A stretch of 34,272 bases of DNA from UMGS1613 sp963616135 (GTDB lineage Bacteria; Bacillota_I; Bacilli_A; RF39; UBA660): NCBI GenBank assembly GCA_963616135.1, contig CAVEJT010000005.1:1-34272 (forward strand). The letters are read 5' to 3'. A program made the translations under genes and the position numbers. A model generated the notes under the pieces. It saw nothing but the letters and a program-made list of their open reading frames with translations, was not told the origin of the DNA and did not search any database. Positions 7,423-16,342 of the stretch are shown here, in pieces (the first letter of the stretch is position 1; each line of letters starts with the position of its first letter).

Positions 7423-9063
7423 ATGAAAAAACTATTCTTTGGGTTAATAATTTTATTATTTCCAATAATGTTTATAAGTGCAACAAGTATATCCAATATA
7501 GATATGGATATATATGTTGATAAAAATGGAGATGCATTTATTATAGAAACATGGAATGCCTATGTCAACGAAGGGACAGAAGGATATCATCCATATTTTA
7601 ATGTTGGAGCTGCAACTATAACTGATTTAGAAGTTAATATGGATGGAAATAATTTTATAACTATAGATAATTGGGATATAAACAATTCATTTAATGAAAA
7701 ATCAAACAAAGCTGGAATTTATTATAATGGAAATGAAATTGATTTATGCTTTGGTATAACTAATTACGGAAGACATGTTTATACAATAAAATATAAAATT
7801 AATGGATTTGTCTCAAGAACATTAGATGCAGATATGATATATTGGACATTATTTCCATATAATTTTAGTGCGTCACCAGATAATGTACATGTGAAAATAT
7901 ATAGTGATACCAACTTTAGCAATAATTTAGATGTTTGGGGTTATGGGAATCATGGAGGGACAACTTATGTATATGATGGTTATATAGAAATGAATTCAGC
8001 TGGAAAATTATCAAATTCTGAATATATGACTATATTAGTAAAATTTCCCAAAAATACGTTTAATACTACCAATATAACAACTAACAATTTTAATTACTAC
8101 TATGAATTGGCAGAAAAAGGAGCCATACATTATGAAAGCAATGATGGAACATTTATAATATTAATTATAATTTTGTTTGTTGGTTCAGTGATTTTATTTA
8201 TAATTGCCTCGTTGTCTATAAAAGAAAGATATAAGTACGGTTCAAAAGGTATTACAATAAAGAAAAATGTTCCATTTTTTAGAGATATTCCTTGTAAGAA
8301 AGATTTGTTTCGAGCATATTTTATAGCAGACAAATATGGTTTAATAGAAAAAAAAGAAAATTTTTTGGGTTCCATTTTATTAAAATGGTTAAAAAATGGT
8401 AATGTAGAAACAGAAACGATAAAGAAAAATTCTTTATTTAAAACTAAAGAAATTAGTAATATAATTTTTGTTAATAAAAATAATTTAATACAGTTAGAAC
8501 AAAATTTGTATGATTGGATGCTTGAAGCAAGTCAAGATGGTAAATTAGAATCAAAAGAATTTGAAAAATGGTGCAAAAAAAATTATCAAAAAATATTAAA
8601 ATGGTTTGATGATGTGATTAAGTATGAAAGAGATATTTTAATCTCTGAAGGTACTATTGTTAAGGAAAACAAAAAGGTCTTAAAATTATTTAAAGTTATA
8701 AATTATAATTTACCAGATTCTTTAATGGAAGAGGCTGAACAGCTAAAAGGATTAAAATTATACCTGAAAGAGTTTACAGTTATTGATCAAAGACAACCAA
8801 TTGAGGTTAAACTTTGGAATGAATATTTAATATTTGCACAAATATTCGGTATAGCAGACAAGGTTGCTAAACAATTTGAAAAATTATATCCTGAAATTAC
8901 AGAAGAAATAAATGGATATGGTTATAATTATAATACAATTTATTTTATGAATTATGTATCTGAAAGAAGTTCAAAATCTGTTGAGCAAGCTCAATCATAT
9001 TCTTCCGGAGGAGGTGGAAGCGGCTCCTTCGGTGGTGGCGGCGGAGGCGGAGGTTTCCGTTAA
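7423..9063 (+). CDS. DUF2207 membrane protein with poly-Gly C-terminus
   Basis: A 546-residue protein. A signal peptide (about 1-20) leads into the DUF2207 outer domain (SISNIDMDIYVDKNGDAFIIETW onward, to about 235), which has the typical beta-rich motif YTIKYKINGFV. A membrane span follows at about 244-266, then a cytoplasmic part with a helical region, and finally a Gly/Ser tail (GGGGSGSFGGGGGGGGFR), a hallmark of this family. Its function is unknown, though the family is regularly paired with LemA. The start has AGGAGGTGA at ideal distance. The tail is encoded by GC-rich codons that differ sharply from the rest of the gene. Confidence 0.9.
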   Translation: MKKLFFGLIILLFPIMFISATSISNIDMDIYVDKNGDAFIIETWNAYVNEGTEGYHPYFNVGAATITDLEVNMDGNNFITIDNWDINNSFNEKSNKAGIYYNGNEIDLCFGITNYGRHVYTIKYKINGFVSRTLDADMIYWTLFPYNFSASPDNVHVKIYSDTNFSNNLDVWGYGNHGGTTYVYDGYIEMNSAGKLSNSEYMTILVKFPKNTFNTTNITTNNFNYYYELAEKGAIHYESNDGTFIILIIILFVGSVILFIIASLSIKERYKYGSKGITIKKNVPFFRDIPCKKDLFRAYFIADKYGLIEKKENFLGSILLKWLKNGNVETETIKKNSLFKTKEISNIIFVNKNNLIQLEQNLYDWMLEASQDGKLESKEFEKWCKKNYQKILKWFDDVIKYERDILISEGTIVKENKKVLKLFKVINYNLPDSLMEEAEQLKGLKLYLKEFTVIDQRQPIEVKLWNEYLIFAQIFGIADKVAKQFEKLYPEITEEINGYGYNYNTIYFMNYVSERSSKSVEQAQSYSSGGGGSGSFGGGGGGGGFR

Positions 9064-9304
9064 GCTAACATAAAAAAATAACAAATTGTAAAATTTGATT
9101 AAGTTAAACATTAGGCATTAAGTTACATGTTTTAGCACATAGAGCATAAATAAGCAAAATAACAGGATAAACACATGAAATTTAGAATGATTCAAACTCA
9201 AATAGTATTGTTGAAACCAAAAAACTAATGATAAATGAGTTTATAAGAAGATTAATTTTGAAATAGTCAAAAAAAGGACACTTTATAAAAAGAATGTTTT
9301 TTTT

Positions 9305-9346
9305 AAATCCTAATTCAATTTTATATTGAATTAGGATTTTATATTT
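9305..9346 (+). terminator. Strong hairpin, probable terminator of the surface operon
   Basis: A perfect 15-bp stem (arms at 9305-9319 and 9325-9339; core TCCTAATTCAAT) with a 5-base loop is followed by TATATTTT. The tail is not a pure T run, but the stem is long. It lies 240 bases after the DUF2207 stop. Confidence 0.6.
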
Positions 9347-9623
9347 TAAAGTAATATGATAGAATGTAAATAATTCTGTGTAAATATCTATACTTTTCAT
9401 GAATTAATCAACTTTGAAAATCTCTGTTAATTTATAATTATATGATATTTTGTTTGAAATAATCTTTTTTTTTCTAAAGTTAAGTGTTTGATGTATTTGA
9501 TTTTTTTCTTTCTTTGGCAAAGAAATACATATATTATACTATAAACAGACTTATTGCACTTATTTAATTAAAAATAAAAATTTAAGAAGAATTAACGTTT
9601 TTTTATGAAATAAAAAAATTTTA

Positions 9624-9652
9624 TTGCTTTTTTTTTCTTTTTTTTGTATAAT
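9624..9652 (+). promoter_or_regulatory. Promoter of the FDENG-repeat DUF4176 gene
   Basis: TTGCTT at 9624-9629 and TATAAT at 9647-9652 are 17 bases apart, with an almost pure T spacer. The same TTGCTT-N17-TATAAT arrangement recurs at 21196 and 24020. Confidence 0.75.
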
Positions 9653-9677
9653 AGTTTTAGAATAAAGAGGTGTGTTT

Positions 9678-10643
9678 ATGGAAAGCAAATATTTACCAAT
9701 AGGTTCAATATGTACATTAAAAGGAAAAAATAAAAAAGTTATGATAACTGGATATTATTCGGTTGAATTTAAAGGAAATTTAACAATAAAGGATTATTGT
9801 GGATGTGTTTATCCAGAGGGTATGTTACTACCAGAATCAGTTTGTAATTTTAATCATGCTGATATTGAAACAATAGATTTTATAGGATATAAAAATGATG
9901 AACAAAAAACATTTGAAGATTTATTAAATAGACTTACTGGTAATATTTCAGAAGAAGAAAAAGCAAAAAAATTTCATGAAGATAATGAAATGTTCTTGAC
10001 TTCTAATAAATCTTATTCAAAATTATTATTTGATGAAAATGGTGTTGTTATGATAGCAGAACCTGCAAAATCAAAAGAACCTGAAAATAATACAAAGTAT
10101 CATTTTGATGAGAATGGAACAGTAATAAGTGTAGAGAGACCTGAACAAGAAAATCCTTTTCATGTTGAATATAAAGATTCAAAAGAAATAAAAGAAATGC
10201 CAACTAAAGATTGGAATATATTTAAAAATATTAAATTTGATGAAAACGGAACAGTAGTAAGTGCTGAGGTAAATGAAGAACCTAAAGAAAATACATTGAA
10301 TAAAATAGAGTTTGATGAAAATGGTGTTGTTATAGCCGCAAATGGAGAAACATTGAAAACTCAAGATACACCAAAGTCACAATATAGATTCAATGATGAT
10401 GGCATATTAATATCAGATGGTGTAGAGGTATTAGAAGATGAAAAGACAGCAGCACAGGAGTTAGAAAATGATGCTGTTAAGGTGGATTATAAATTTGATG
10501 ATGAGGGTAATGTTACATCTGCCAATGAAATAATTCCACCTATTGGTCCTGGGCTTCCAGGGTATGTAGCACCCAAAAAAGAAACAACTACTAGTTCAAA
10601 ATATCAATTTGATGAGAATGGCACAGTAATATCTTCAAATTAA
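9678..10643 (+). CDS. DUF4176 protein with seven FDENG repeats
   Basis: A 321-residue protein. ATG 9678 is preferred over the in-frame GTG 9672, which lies in the ribosome binding site AGAGGTG. Residues 1-90 are a DUF4176 domain: KYLPIGSICTLKGKNKKVMITGYY and YCGCVYPEGML are its clear blocks, and this family is often encoded beside type VII effectors. The rest is acidic and disordered, with seven copies of a short motif (F-D-E-N-G-T/V-V-I/V-S-A, beginning near residues 118, 143, 187, 212, 238, 273 and 311). Just before the last copy is IPPIGPGLPGYVAP (about 286-299). The same tail ends the second DUF4176 protein at 20662. It precedes essC under its own promoter. Confidence 0.8.
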   Translation: MESKYLPIGSICTLKGKNKKVMITGYYSVEFKGNLTIKDYCGCVYPEGMLLPESVCNFNHADIETIDFIGYKNDEQKTFEDLLNRLTGNISEEEKAKKFHEDNEMFLTSNKSYSKLLFDENGVVMIAEPAKSKEPENNTKYHFDENGTVISVERPEQENPFHVEYKDSKEIKEMPTKDWNIFKNIKFDENGTVVSAEVNEEPKENTLNKIEFDENGVVIAANGETLKTQDTPKSQYRFNDDGILISDGVEVLEDEKTAAQELENDAVKVDYKFDDEGNVTSANEIIPPIGPGLPGYVAPKKETTTSSKYQFDENGTVISSN

Positions 10644-10649
10644 TTATGA

Positions 10650-10678
10650 AAATCTATTGAAAATATAGATTTTTTTTT
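10650..10678 (+). terminator. Terminator of the DUF4176 gene, overlapping the essC promoter
   Basis: AAATCTAT pairs with ATAGATTT around a 7-base loop and runs into nine T. The loop and T run contain the -35 region and spacer of the essC promoter. Confidence 0.7.
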
Positions 10679-10685
10679 GTATAAT
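10657..10685 (+). promoter_or_regulatory. Promoter of essC-esaB
   Basis: TTGAAA at 10657-10662 and TATAAT at 10680-10685 have a 17-base spacer. The -35 lies in the loop of the preceding terminator, so the two signals share DNA. Confidence 0.75.
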
Positions 10686-10719
10686 TTTATATAGATAGAA
10701 GAATACAAAGAGGTGCAAT

Positions 10720-13700
10720 ATGAGAATCTCATTAATCAAGAATGGTAGAATTTATAATACAGATCTTCCAGTTAAAATAAGTGGAAGTTTTTGGGTTGAA
10801 GATGTTGATAAGAATGGTAGTAAAAGAAATTTAATAAATATAACTTCAACAGATAATAGGTGGGTATTAAATAGTAATTTTGAAACTAAAATTATTTCTG
10901 ATGGAGTAGAGGTAGAAAATTTAACCGTTGAAGAATATTCTTCATGTGAGCTTCAAGTTAAGGGAGAAAAATACCATTATATTTTATATTTTTTACCTGT
11001 TTATGATAATAATTCTAGTGAATTTGAAGTAGGATCAAATGTTGATATATATGTTGGTAATGGTGTATCTAATACTATAAATTATAATAATAAATATATA
11101 AGTGATAAACAATGTATATTAAGTGAAAAAAATGGTGTTTGGAGTATCAAAAATTTAAACAATAATCCGGTCATTTTTGTTAATAAGGTATGTATTAATG
11201 AATCTCTATTAAAAATAGGTGATGTAGTATTTATAATGGGATTAAAAATAATCATATGTGGTAGTTATATAATTACAAACAGTCCTAAAGGAATTGTTGA
11301 TTATAATTCCCAAATACTTAGAAAAAGAGAAGACATAAATTTAGATAATTCTTCAACACTAATAGAAGAGGATACTGAGACAAAAGTTTACGAAAAGGAT
11401 GAATATTTCTTTAGAATGCCACGCTTTAGAACTAGTGTAGAGGAAGAAACTATATCTATTGATTCTCCACCAGAACAAGAAAAAGATGATGAAACTCCTT
11501 TAGCTTTAACAATTGGGCCTATGATTACTATGGGTATGACTTCAATGGTGACAGGAATTACATCACTTAGTGGTGTTATGGGTGGAACACAAAGTTTAAC
11601 CTCAGCTTTACCATCCCTTATTACTTGTGGCGCAATGTTACTTAGTATGATGTTTTGGCCTCTTTTACAAAAAAGATTTTCTGCTCATCAAAAAAAGAAA
11701 AGAGAAAAATTACGAGTAAAAAAATATAATGAATATATAGAAGAAAGAAGAAATTATATTAAAAATATAGTTGCAAAGCAAAGACAATCATTAATAGAAA
11801 ATAATATTCCACTTCCTGAATGTAAACAAATAATTATAAATAGAAAAAGAAATTTATGGGAAAGAAAAATAGAACATGACGATTTTTTAAATTTAAGATT
11901 AGGTATTGGTGATGTAGATCCATTTATTAAAGTGAATTATCCTGAAGAGCACTTTACGTTAACTACTAATAATTTAAAAGAAGTAGTAGATAAATTAAAA
12001 TCAGAAACTAGGGTTATGCATGATGTTCCTGTAGCAATTAATTTTACAAAGAAATATATATCAGCTCTTATAGGTAAGAATTCTTTGAATGTTTCATTTA
12101 TTTATGGATTATTACTACAAATAATGACATTTCATAGTTATGAAGATTTAAAAATTGTAATAATGACCAATGAAGATAATGAATATAAATGGAAGTTTTT
12201 GAAAACATCTCCATACTTGTGGGATGATGATAAGAATATTAGATTTTTTTCAACCAACATTGATGAAGCTAATCAATTGTCAATATATTTAGAAAACTAT
12301 TTTCAAAACAGAAAATATGAAGATGGCGACGTTACAAAAATTAAAACAAATGATTATAAAAATTACAATCCGTATTTTTTCATAATAACAGATGATTATC
12401 AACAAATAAGAAATATAGAAATAATAAAAGATTCGTTAAGCCAAAAGGTTAACTATGGTTTTAGTATGTTAATAGTTCAAGAAAGATTGTTAGGTCTTCC
12501 TAATGAATGTACAACATTTATTAATATAGATTCAAATACTTCTGGTGTTTTTGAAAATGAACTTACAAAAGATAAACAACAAACTTTTAAAGCTGATTTT
12601 ATTGGAAATTTAAATATAAAGGAAATATGTAAGTTTGCTTCTAATATTCCAATAGAAATGGCAAAAGATAGATATTCACTTCCAAAAAAATTAGGCTTTT
12701 TGGAGATGTATAGTGTAGGAAATATTGAACAATTAAATCCACTTAATAGATGGAAAAACAACAATCCTATTACTAGTTTATCAGCTCCTGTTGGAGTAGA
12801 TACTAACGGTGAATTGTTTAAACTTGATTTGCATGAAAAGTTTCATGGTCCACACGGTCTTGTTGCTGGTATGACAGGTAGTGGTAAATCAGAATTTATA
12901 ATAACTTATATTTTATCTATGGCTGTTAATTATAATCCCAATGAAGTTTCTTTTGTACTTATAGATTATAAAGGTGGAGGACTTGCGGGTGCCTTTGAAA
13001 ATAAGGAAACTGGTATAAAATTACCACATCTTGCTGGTACTATAACGAATTTGGATGTAAATGATATGAAGAGAAGTTTAGCCTCTATTCAAAGTGAATT
13101 AAAAAGAAGACAAAGTGTATTTAACCAAGCAAGAGAAAAACTAAGTGAAAGCACTATTGATATATATAAATATCAAAAACTAAGAAGAGAAGGAAAAGTA
13201 GAAGAGGCAATACCTCACTTGTTTATAATAAGTGATGAATTTGCGGAATTAAAGAGTCAACAACCAGAATTTATGGAACAACTAATTTCAACAGCACGTA
13301 TAGGAAGATCACTTGGTGTACATTTAATTTTGGCAACTCAAAAACCTAATGGAGTAGTAGATGATCAAATATGGTCTAATACAAAATTTAGAGTGTGTTT
13401 AAAGGTACAAGATAAAGAAGATAGTGTTGATATGATTAAGTGTCCAGATGCTGCATCATTACATGATGTAGGAAGATTTTATCTTCAAGTTGGTTATAAT
13501 GAATTTTTTGCTTTGGGTCAATCTGCTTATGCAGGAGTTCAATATTTAGCTACTGATAAAATAAGAAAAAAAATAGATACAAATATAAATTTTGTAAATA
13601 ATGTTGGCTATGTTATAAAAAGTACTAATATAGAAGATGATAATGTAAACATTAAATCTAAAGGAGAAGAACTATCAAATATAGTTAAATATCTTTACAA

Positions 13701-15348
13701 TCTTAGTAAAGAAGAAAAAATAGAATCTAAACAATTATGGCTAGATAAAATTCCAGAAAATATTTATGTAGATGATTTAGAACAAAAATATAATTATACT
13801 ATAGAAAAATGTAATATTAATCCAGTGGTGGGAGAATATGATGATCCAAGTACTCAGTCACAACATTTATTAACTCTTCCTCTTTCAACTGATGGAAATA
13901 CTATAATATATGGTGCTGCAGGAATGGGAAAAGATGAACTTATGAGTACAATAATTTATTCAATTATTAAGAATCATACACCGGAAGAAGTCAATTTTTA
14001 TATTATAGATTGCGGTGCAGAAACACTAAAAATGTTTGAAAGTGCTCCACAAATAGGGGATGTATTACTTTCAAATGATGTCGAGAAAATAAATAATTTA
14101 TTTAAAATGTTAAAAGAAGAAATAGAAAAGAGAAAAAAAGTATTTAGTGAATATGGTGGTTCATATGAAGCATATGTAAAGACAAGTGGAAACATAATTC
14201 CTACAATAATAGTTATGATTAATTTATACGAAGCATTTGAAGAAATGTATCCCGATTTTGAAAATGATTTTAATTCACTAACTCGTGAGGGGTTAAAATA
14301 CGGTATTGTGTTTATTATAAGCACTAGTGGTGTTAATTTTATAAGATATAAATTAAAACAAAACTTTAAACAAAATTTAGTTCTTCAATTAAATGATGAA
14401 AATGATTATGCAGATATAATTGGTAATACACATGGATTATATCCATCAAAAATAAAGGGTAGAGGATTAATTAAATTTAAAGAAATATATGAATTTCAAT
14501 CAGCAAAATTAAAAAATAAAAGTAATGAATATATAAAAGAAATGTGTAATGCATTGTCAAAAAACTTTAAAACAAGAGCAAGAAAAGTACCAATATTACC
14601 AAAAATTGTAAATTTTGCTGAAGTTAGTGAAAATATAAAAGGATTAAATTCTATACCAGTTGGAATAGAAAAAAATAGTTTAAAAGTATCAACTTTTGAT
14701 CTAAAAAGTAAACCAGTGTTACTTATATCTTCTACTGAATTTACAGCTTTTGAATCATTTGTTCCAGAATTTGTTAAGGTTTGCAGTTGTAATAAAAATT
14801 TATCTATAAATTTAATAGATGCTGAAAAACTATTTGAAAATGAAAAATTAAACTGTAATTATATAAAAGATAAATATGATAATATATTTAATAATATATA
14901 TTCATATCTAGAAAAATTAAATCAAATATATATTTCTAGTAATTATAATGAGAGTTCAATTTCTAATTGTCAAGAATTATTAGTAATAATAGTAGGATTT
15001 AGCCAATTTAAAAACAAGCTATCACCTGATAATCAAACTAGATTAGAACAATTTATGTTAATGACAAAAGATATTAGAAAGTTAAGTTGTGTCATTGTTG
15101 ATACAATTGATAATATTAAGCAATTTGAATACGAAAGTTGGTATAAAACAGTAGTTCCTAGTAACCATGCAATATGGATAGGAGATGGAATATCTGATCA
15201 ATATACAATCAAATTATCTAAAAACCCAAAATACATTAAAGAAGAGATTGGAAATAGATTTGGTTATAGTATAAAAAAGGGAAACCCAGTATTAATAAAA
15301 GTACTTAGTAATTCTGAGGTAGAAGAAGAGGATGATGTAGATGAATAA
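10720..15348 (+). CDS. essC: Type VIIb secretion motor ATPase EssC (FtsK/SpoIIIE family)
   Basis: A 1542-residue protein, typical EssC length. Residues 1-190 fit two tandem FHA-like domains. Two membrane segments lie at about 262-290 and 293-316, followed by a Lys/Arg-rich stalk. The first FtsK ATPase domain is intact: Walker A GMTGSGKS at 717-724, VLIDYKGGG, Walker B with Asp839-Glu840 (FIISDEFAEL) and GVHLILATQKP. The second has Walker A GAAGMGKD at 1065-1072, with Asp where Ser/Thr is normal, and YIIDCGAET. A third, near 1330-1520, has no recognisable P-loop. In this family the first domain is the active motor and the later ones bind substrate. The end is acidic (EVEEEDDVDE) and overlaps esaB by 8 bases. 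Confidence 0.95.
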   Translation: MRISLIKNGRIYNTDLPVKISGSFWVEDVDKNGSKRNLINITSTDNRWVLNSNFETKIISDGVEVENLTVEEYSSCELQVKGEKYHYILYFLPVYDNNSSEFEVGSNVDIYVGNGVSNTINYNNKYISDKQCILSEKNGVWSIKNLNNNPVIFVNKVCINESLLKIGDVVFIMGLKIIICGSYIITNSPKGIVDYNSQILRKREDINLDNSSTLIEEDTETKVYEKDEYFFRMPRFRTSVEEETISIDSPPEQEKDDETPLALTIGPMITMGMTSMVTGITSLSGVMGGTQSLTSALPSLITCGAMLLSMMFWPLLQKRFSAHQKKKREKLRVKKYNEYIEERRNYIKNIVAKQRQSLIENNIPLPECKQIIINRKRNLWERKIEHDDFLNLRLGIGDVDPFIKVNYPEEHFTLTTNNLKEVVDKLKSETRVMHDVPVAINFTKKYISALIGKNSLNVSFIYGLLLQIMTFHSYEDLKIVIMTNEDNEYKWKFLKTSPYLWDDDKNIRFFSTNIDEANQLSIYLENYFQNRKYEDGDVTKIKTNDYKNYNPYFFIITDDYQQIRNIEIIKDSLSQKVNYGFSMLIVQERLLGLPNECTTFINIDSNTSGVFENELTKDKQQTFKADFIGNLNIKEICKFASNIPIEMAKDRYSLPKKLGFLEMYSVGNIEQLNPLNRWKNNNPITSLSAPVGVDTNGELFKLDLHEKFHGPHGLVAGMTGSGKSEFIITYILSMAVNYNPNEVSFVLIDYKGGGLAGAFENKETGIKLPHLAGTITNLDVNDMKRSLASIQSELKRRQSVFNQAREKLSESTIDIYKYQKLRREGKVEEAIPHLFIISDEFAELKSQQPEFMEQLISTARIGRSLGVHLILATQKPNGVVDDQIWSNTKFRVCLKVQDKEDSVDMIKCPDAASLHDVGRFYLQVGYNEFFALGQSAYAGVQYLATDKIRKKIDTNINFVNNVGYVIKSTNIEDDNVNIKSKGEELSNIVKYLYNLSKEEKIESKQLWLDKIPENIYVDDLEQKYNYTIEKCNINPVVGEYDDPSTQSQHLLTLPLSTDGNTIIYGAAGMGKDELMSTIIYSIIKNHTPEEVNFYIIDCGAETLKMFESAPQIGDVLLSNDVEKINNLFKMLKEEIEKRKKVFSEYGGSYEAYVKTSGNIIPTIIVMINLYEAFEEMYPDFENDFNSLTREGLKYGIVFIISTSGVNFIRYKLKQNFKQNLVLQLNDENDYADIIGNTHGLYPSKIKGRGLIKFKEIYEFQSAKLKNKSNEYIKEMCNALSKNFKTRARKVPILPKIVNFAEVSENIKGLNSIPVGIEKNSLKVSTFDLKSKPVLLISSTEFTAFESFVPEFVKVCSCNKNLSINLIDAEKLFENEKLNCNYIKDKYDNIFNNIYSYLEKLNQIYISSNYNESSISNCQELLVIIVGFSQFKNKLSPDNQTRLEQFMLMTKDIRKLSCVIVDTIDNIKQFEYESWYKTVVPSNHAIWIGDGISDQYTIKLSKNPKYIKEEIGNRFGYSIKKGNPVLIKVLSNSEVEEEDDVDE

Positions 15349-15589
15349 AATACTTATAACAATTGTGGTTCCTATGGTAGAAAAGGAATATGATGTATTT
15401 ATTCCTGTTTCTAAAAATATAGATATTGCTAAAAAATTGATAGTAAAGACTATAAATGAGTTAACTGAAAATCATTTTCCAATTAAGGATAGATGTGTAT
15501 TAATGTCCAGTGATGGTGTTATATTTAGAAACATACAAACTATTAAAGAATGTAATATAAAAAATGGTGATAGAATTATACTAATATAA
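15341..15589 (+). CDS. esaB: Ubiquitin-like EsaB/YukD family protein
   Basis: An 82-residue protein with the ubiquitin-like order: a first strand KILITIVVPMVEKEYDVFIP, a helix IDIAKKLIVKTINELT, and a final strand GDRIILI after the usual I-K-N-G turn. YukD/EsaB proteins are small cytosolic parts of type VIIb systems needed for their assembly or regulation. The start overlaps the essC stop by 8 bases, so the two are translated together, and the terminator at 15586 ends the unit. The usual neighbours EssA, EssB and EsaA are absent. Confidence 0.85.
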   Translation: MNKILITIVVPMVEKEYDVFIPVSKNIDIAKKLIVKTINELTENHFPIKDRCVLMSSDGVIFRNIQTIKECNIKNGDRIILI

Positions 15590-15616
15590 GCAGTGTAAAA
15601 TCTGCTTATTTTTTTC
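15586..15616 (+). terminator. Terminator of the essC-esaB operon
   Basis: An 8-bp stem (ATAAGCAG/CTGCTTAT) with an 8-base loop is followed by eight T. It overlaps the esaB stop codon. Confidence 0.85.
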
Positions 15617-15625
15617 ATAAATGTA

Positions 15626-15654
15626 TTGACATGTAATGAAAAAAATGAGAAAAT
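15626..15654 (+). promoter_or_regulatory. Candidate promoter of the effector operon
   Basis: A perfect -35 (TTGACA at 15626-15631) is followed after 17 bases by a poor -10 (GAAAAT at 15649-15654). Another -10-like word, TATACT with a preceding TG, lies at 15683-15688. One of the two should start the operon; the sequence does not decide which. Confidence 0.5.
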
Positions 15655-15720
15655 TAAATAGTAGAAGAATAGGGATGTAGTGTATACTTTATATTATATT
15701 CTTTTGTAGGAGGTGAAAAC

Positions 15721-15993
15721 ATGGCAAAAATTAATATGGATCCAGAACAAGCTATTGCTTGTGGAAATCAAATCATTCAAAATGCAGGAACATACAACAA
15801 TGAAATAAAGAAAATTTATAGTATTGTAAGTGATTTAAAAACAACTTGGACAGGTTCTGCTGCTCAAAGATTTACAGACAACATTGATTCATTTAGAACA
15901 GATTATGAAAAGTTTGGTCAATTAATAAATGATTTTGGAGAACTTTTAGTAGCAATCGGAAAAGATTATAAAAATTTAGAAGAAAATTTATAA
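15721..15993 (+). CDS. esxA: WXG100 protein, EsxA-like type VII substrate
   Basis: A 90-residue helical hairpin protein with the canonical turn Trp43-Thr44-Gly45 (TTWTGSAAQRF). The C-terminus ends in DYKNLEENL, giving a complete YxxxE export signal (Tyr83, Glu87). It follows a perfect AGGAGGTGAAAAC ribosome binding site, the strongest in the region, which fits an abundant secreted protein. Together with the next gene it forms the likely secreted or carrier pair of this system. The symbol is used by analogy with the family. Confidence 0.9.
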   Translation: MAKINMDPEQAIACGNQIIQNAGTYNNEIKKIYSIVSDLKTTWTGSAAQRFTDNIDSFRTDYEKFGQLINDFGELLVAIGKDYKNLEENL

Positions 15994-16009
15994 TAAAGGA
16001 GGTAATATC

Positions 16010-16300
16010 ATGGCAATGACATTTAGTTCACAAGGATGTAGAGCTGCAGCAAATGATTTAACAAAATCAGCAAATACATTAGATCAATTACTAAATAGCG
16101 ATTTAACAAGTGTTATTAATAGGGTAAGAGGGTTATATCAAAGTGAAACTGCAGATGAATTATATGCTGCATTTGATAAAATGAAAGCTAAATTTCCTGA
16201 GTTTATTAAATCAGTAACAGATTGTTCAAATTACTTAAGCAATACAGTAGCTCCTGCTTATGAAAAAGTTGAGGCAACTGCATCTAGTAAGATAGGTTAA
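16010..16300 (+). CDS. Degenerate WXG100-like partner with YxxxE signal
   Basis: A 96-residue helical protein, 16 bases after the EsxA-like gene with an AGGAGG site. The turn reads GLYQSETADELY: Tyr43-Gln44-Ser45 replaces W-x-G. The C-terminus carries APAYEKVEA, a YxxxE export signal (Tyr84, Glu88). It resembles the protein at 402 in lacking the Trp and in the spacing after the turn, so the two may form a second subfamily that pairs with canonical WXG100 proteins. In Bacillota the second WXG100 protein of a heterodimer often lacks a perfect motif, which supports a partner role. Confidence 0.75.
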   Translation: MAMTFSSQGCRAAANDLTKSANTLDQLLNSDLTSVINRVRGLYQSETADELYAAFDKMKAKFPEFIKSVTDCSNYLSNTVAPAYEKVEATASSKIG

Positions 16301-16310
16301 TGTTAATAAG

Positions 16311-16333
16311 TGTCTTAAGAAATTAAGACATTT
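16311..16333 (+). terminator. GAAA-loop hairpin between the esx pair and the effector genes
   Basis: TGTCTTAA and TTAAGACA form an 8-bp stem closed by a GAAA tetraloop, followed by TTTATA. It lies 11 bases after the degenerate WXG100 gene. The T run is short, so it may act as a partial terminator or as an RNA-stabilising end for the esx message. Confidence 0.6.
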
Positions 16334-16342
16334 ATAAATAAG

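Larger units (their letters stand above)
9064..9677 (+). other. Gene-free region between the surface operon and the secretion core
   Basis: About 600 bases without a credible gene. It holds short open fragments (such as one ending near 9265 that reads VETKKLMINEFIRRLILK), a perfect 15-bp hairpin at 9305-9339, a 7-bp palindrome at 9509-9525 and the promoter of the next gene at 9624-9652. The open fragments have no start signals and may be debris of a lost gene. The minus-strand ORF across 9182-9400 has no ribosome binding site and reads as low-complexity hydrophobic sequence. Confidence 0.6.

Noticed and set aside
9182..9400. 72-codon minus-strand ORF in the gene-free region
   Set aside because: It runs across the 15-bp hairpin, has no ribosome binding site and reads as AT-driven hydrophobic sequence.
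9500..9530. Palindrome TTTCTTTGGCAAAGAAA as a terminator
   Set aside because: No T run follows on either strand; it is left as an unexplained palindrome or chance in AT-rich DNA.
12477..14324. Minus-strand ORFs inside essC
   Set aside because: They are antisense shadows of a gene with clear motifs in the plus frame and have no start signals.
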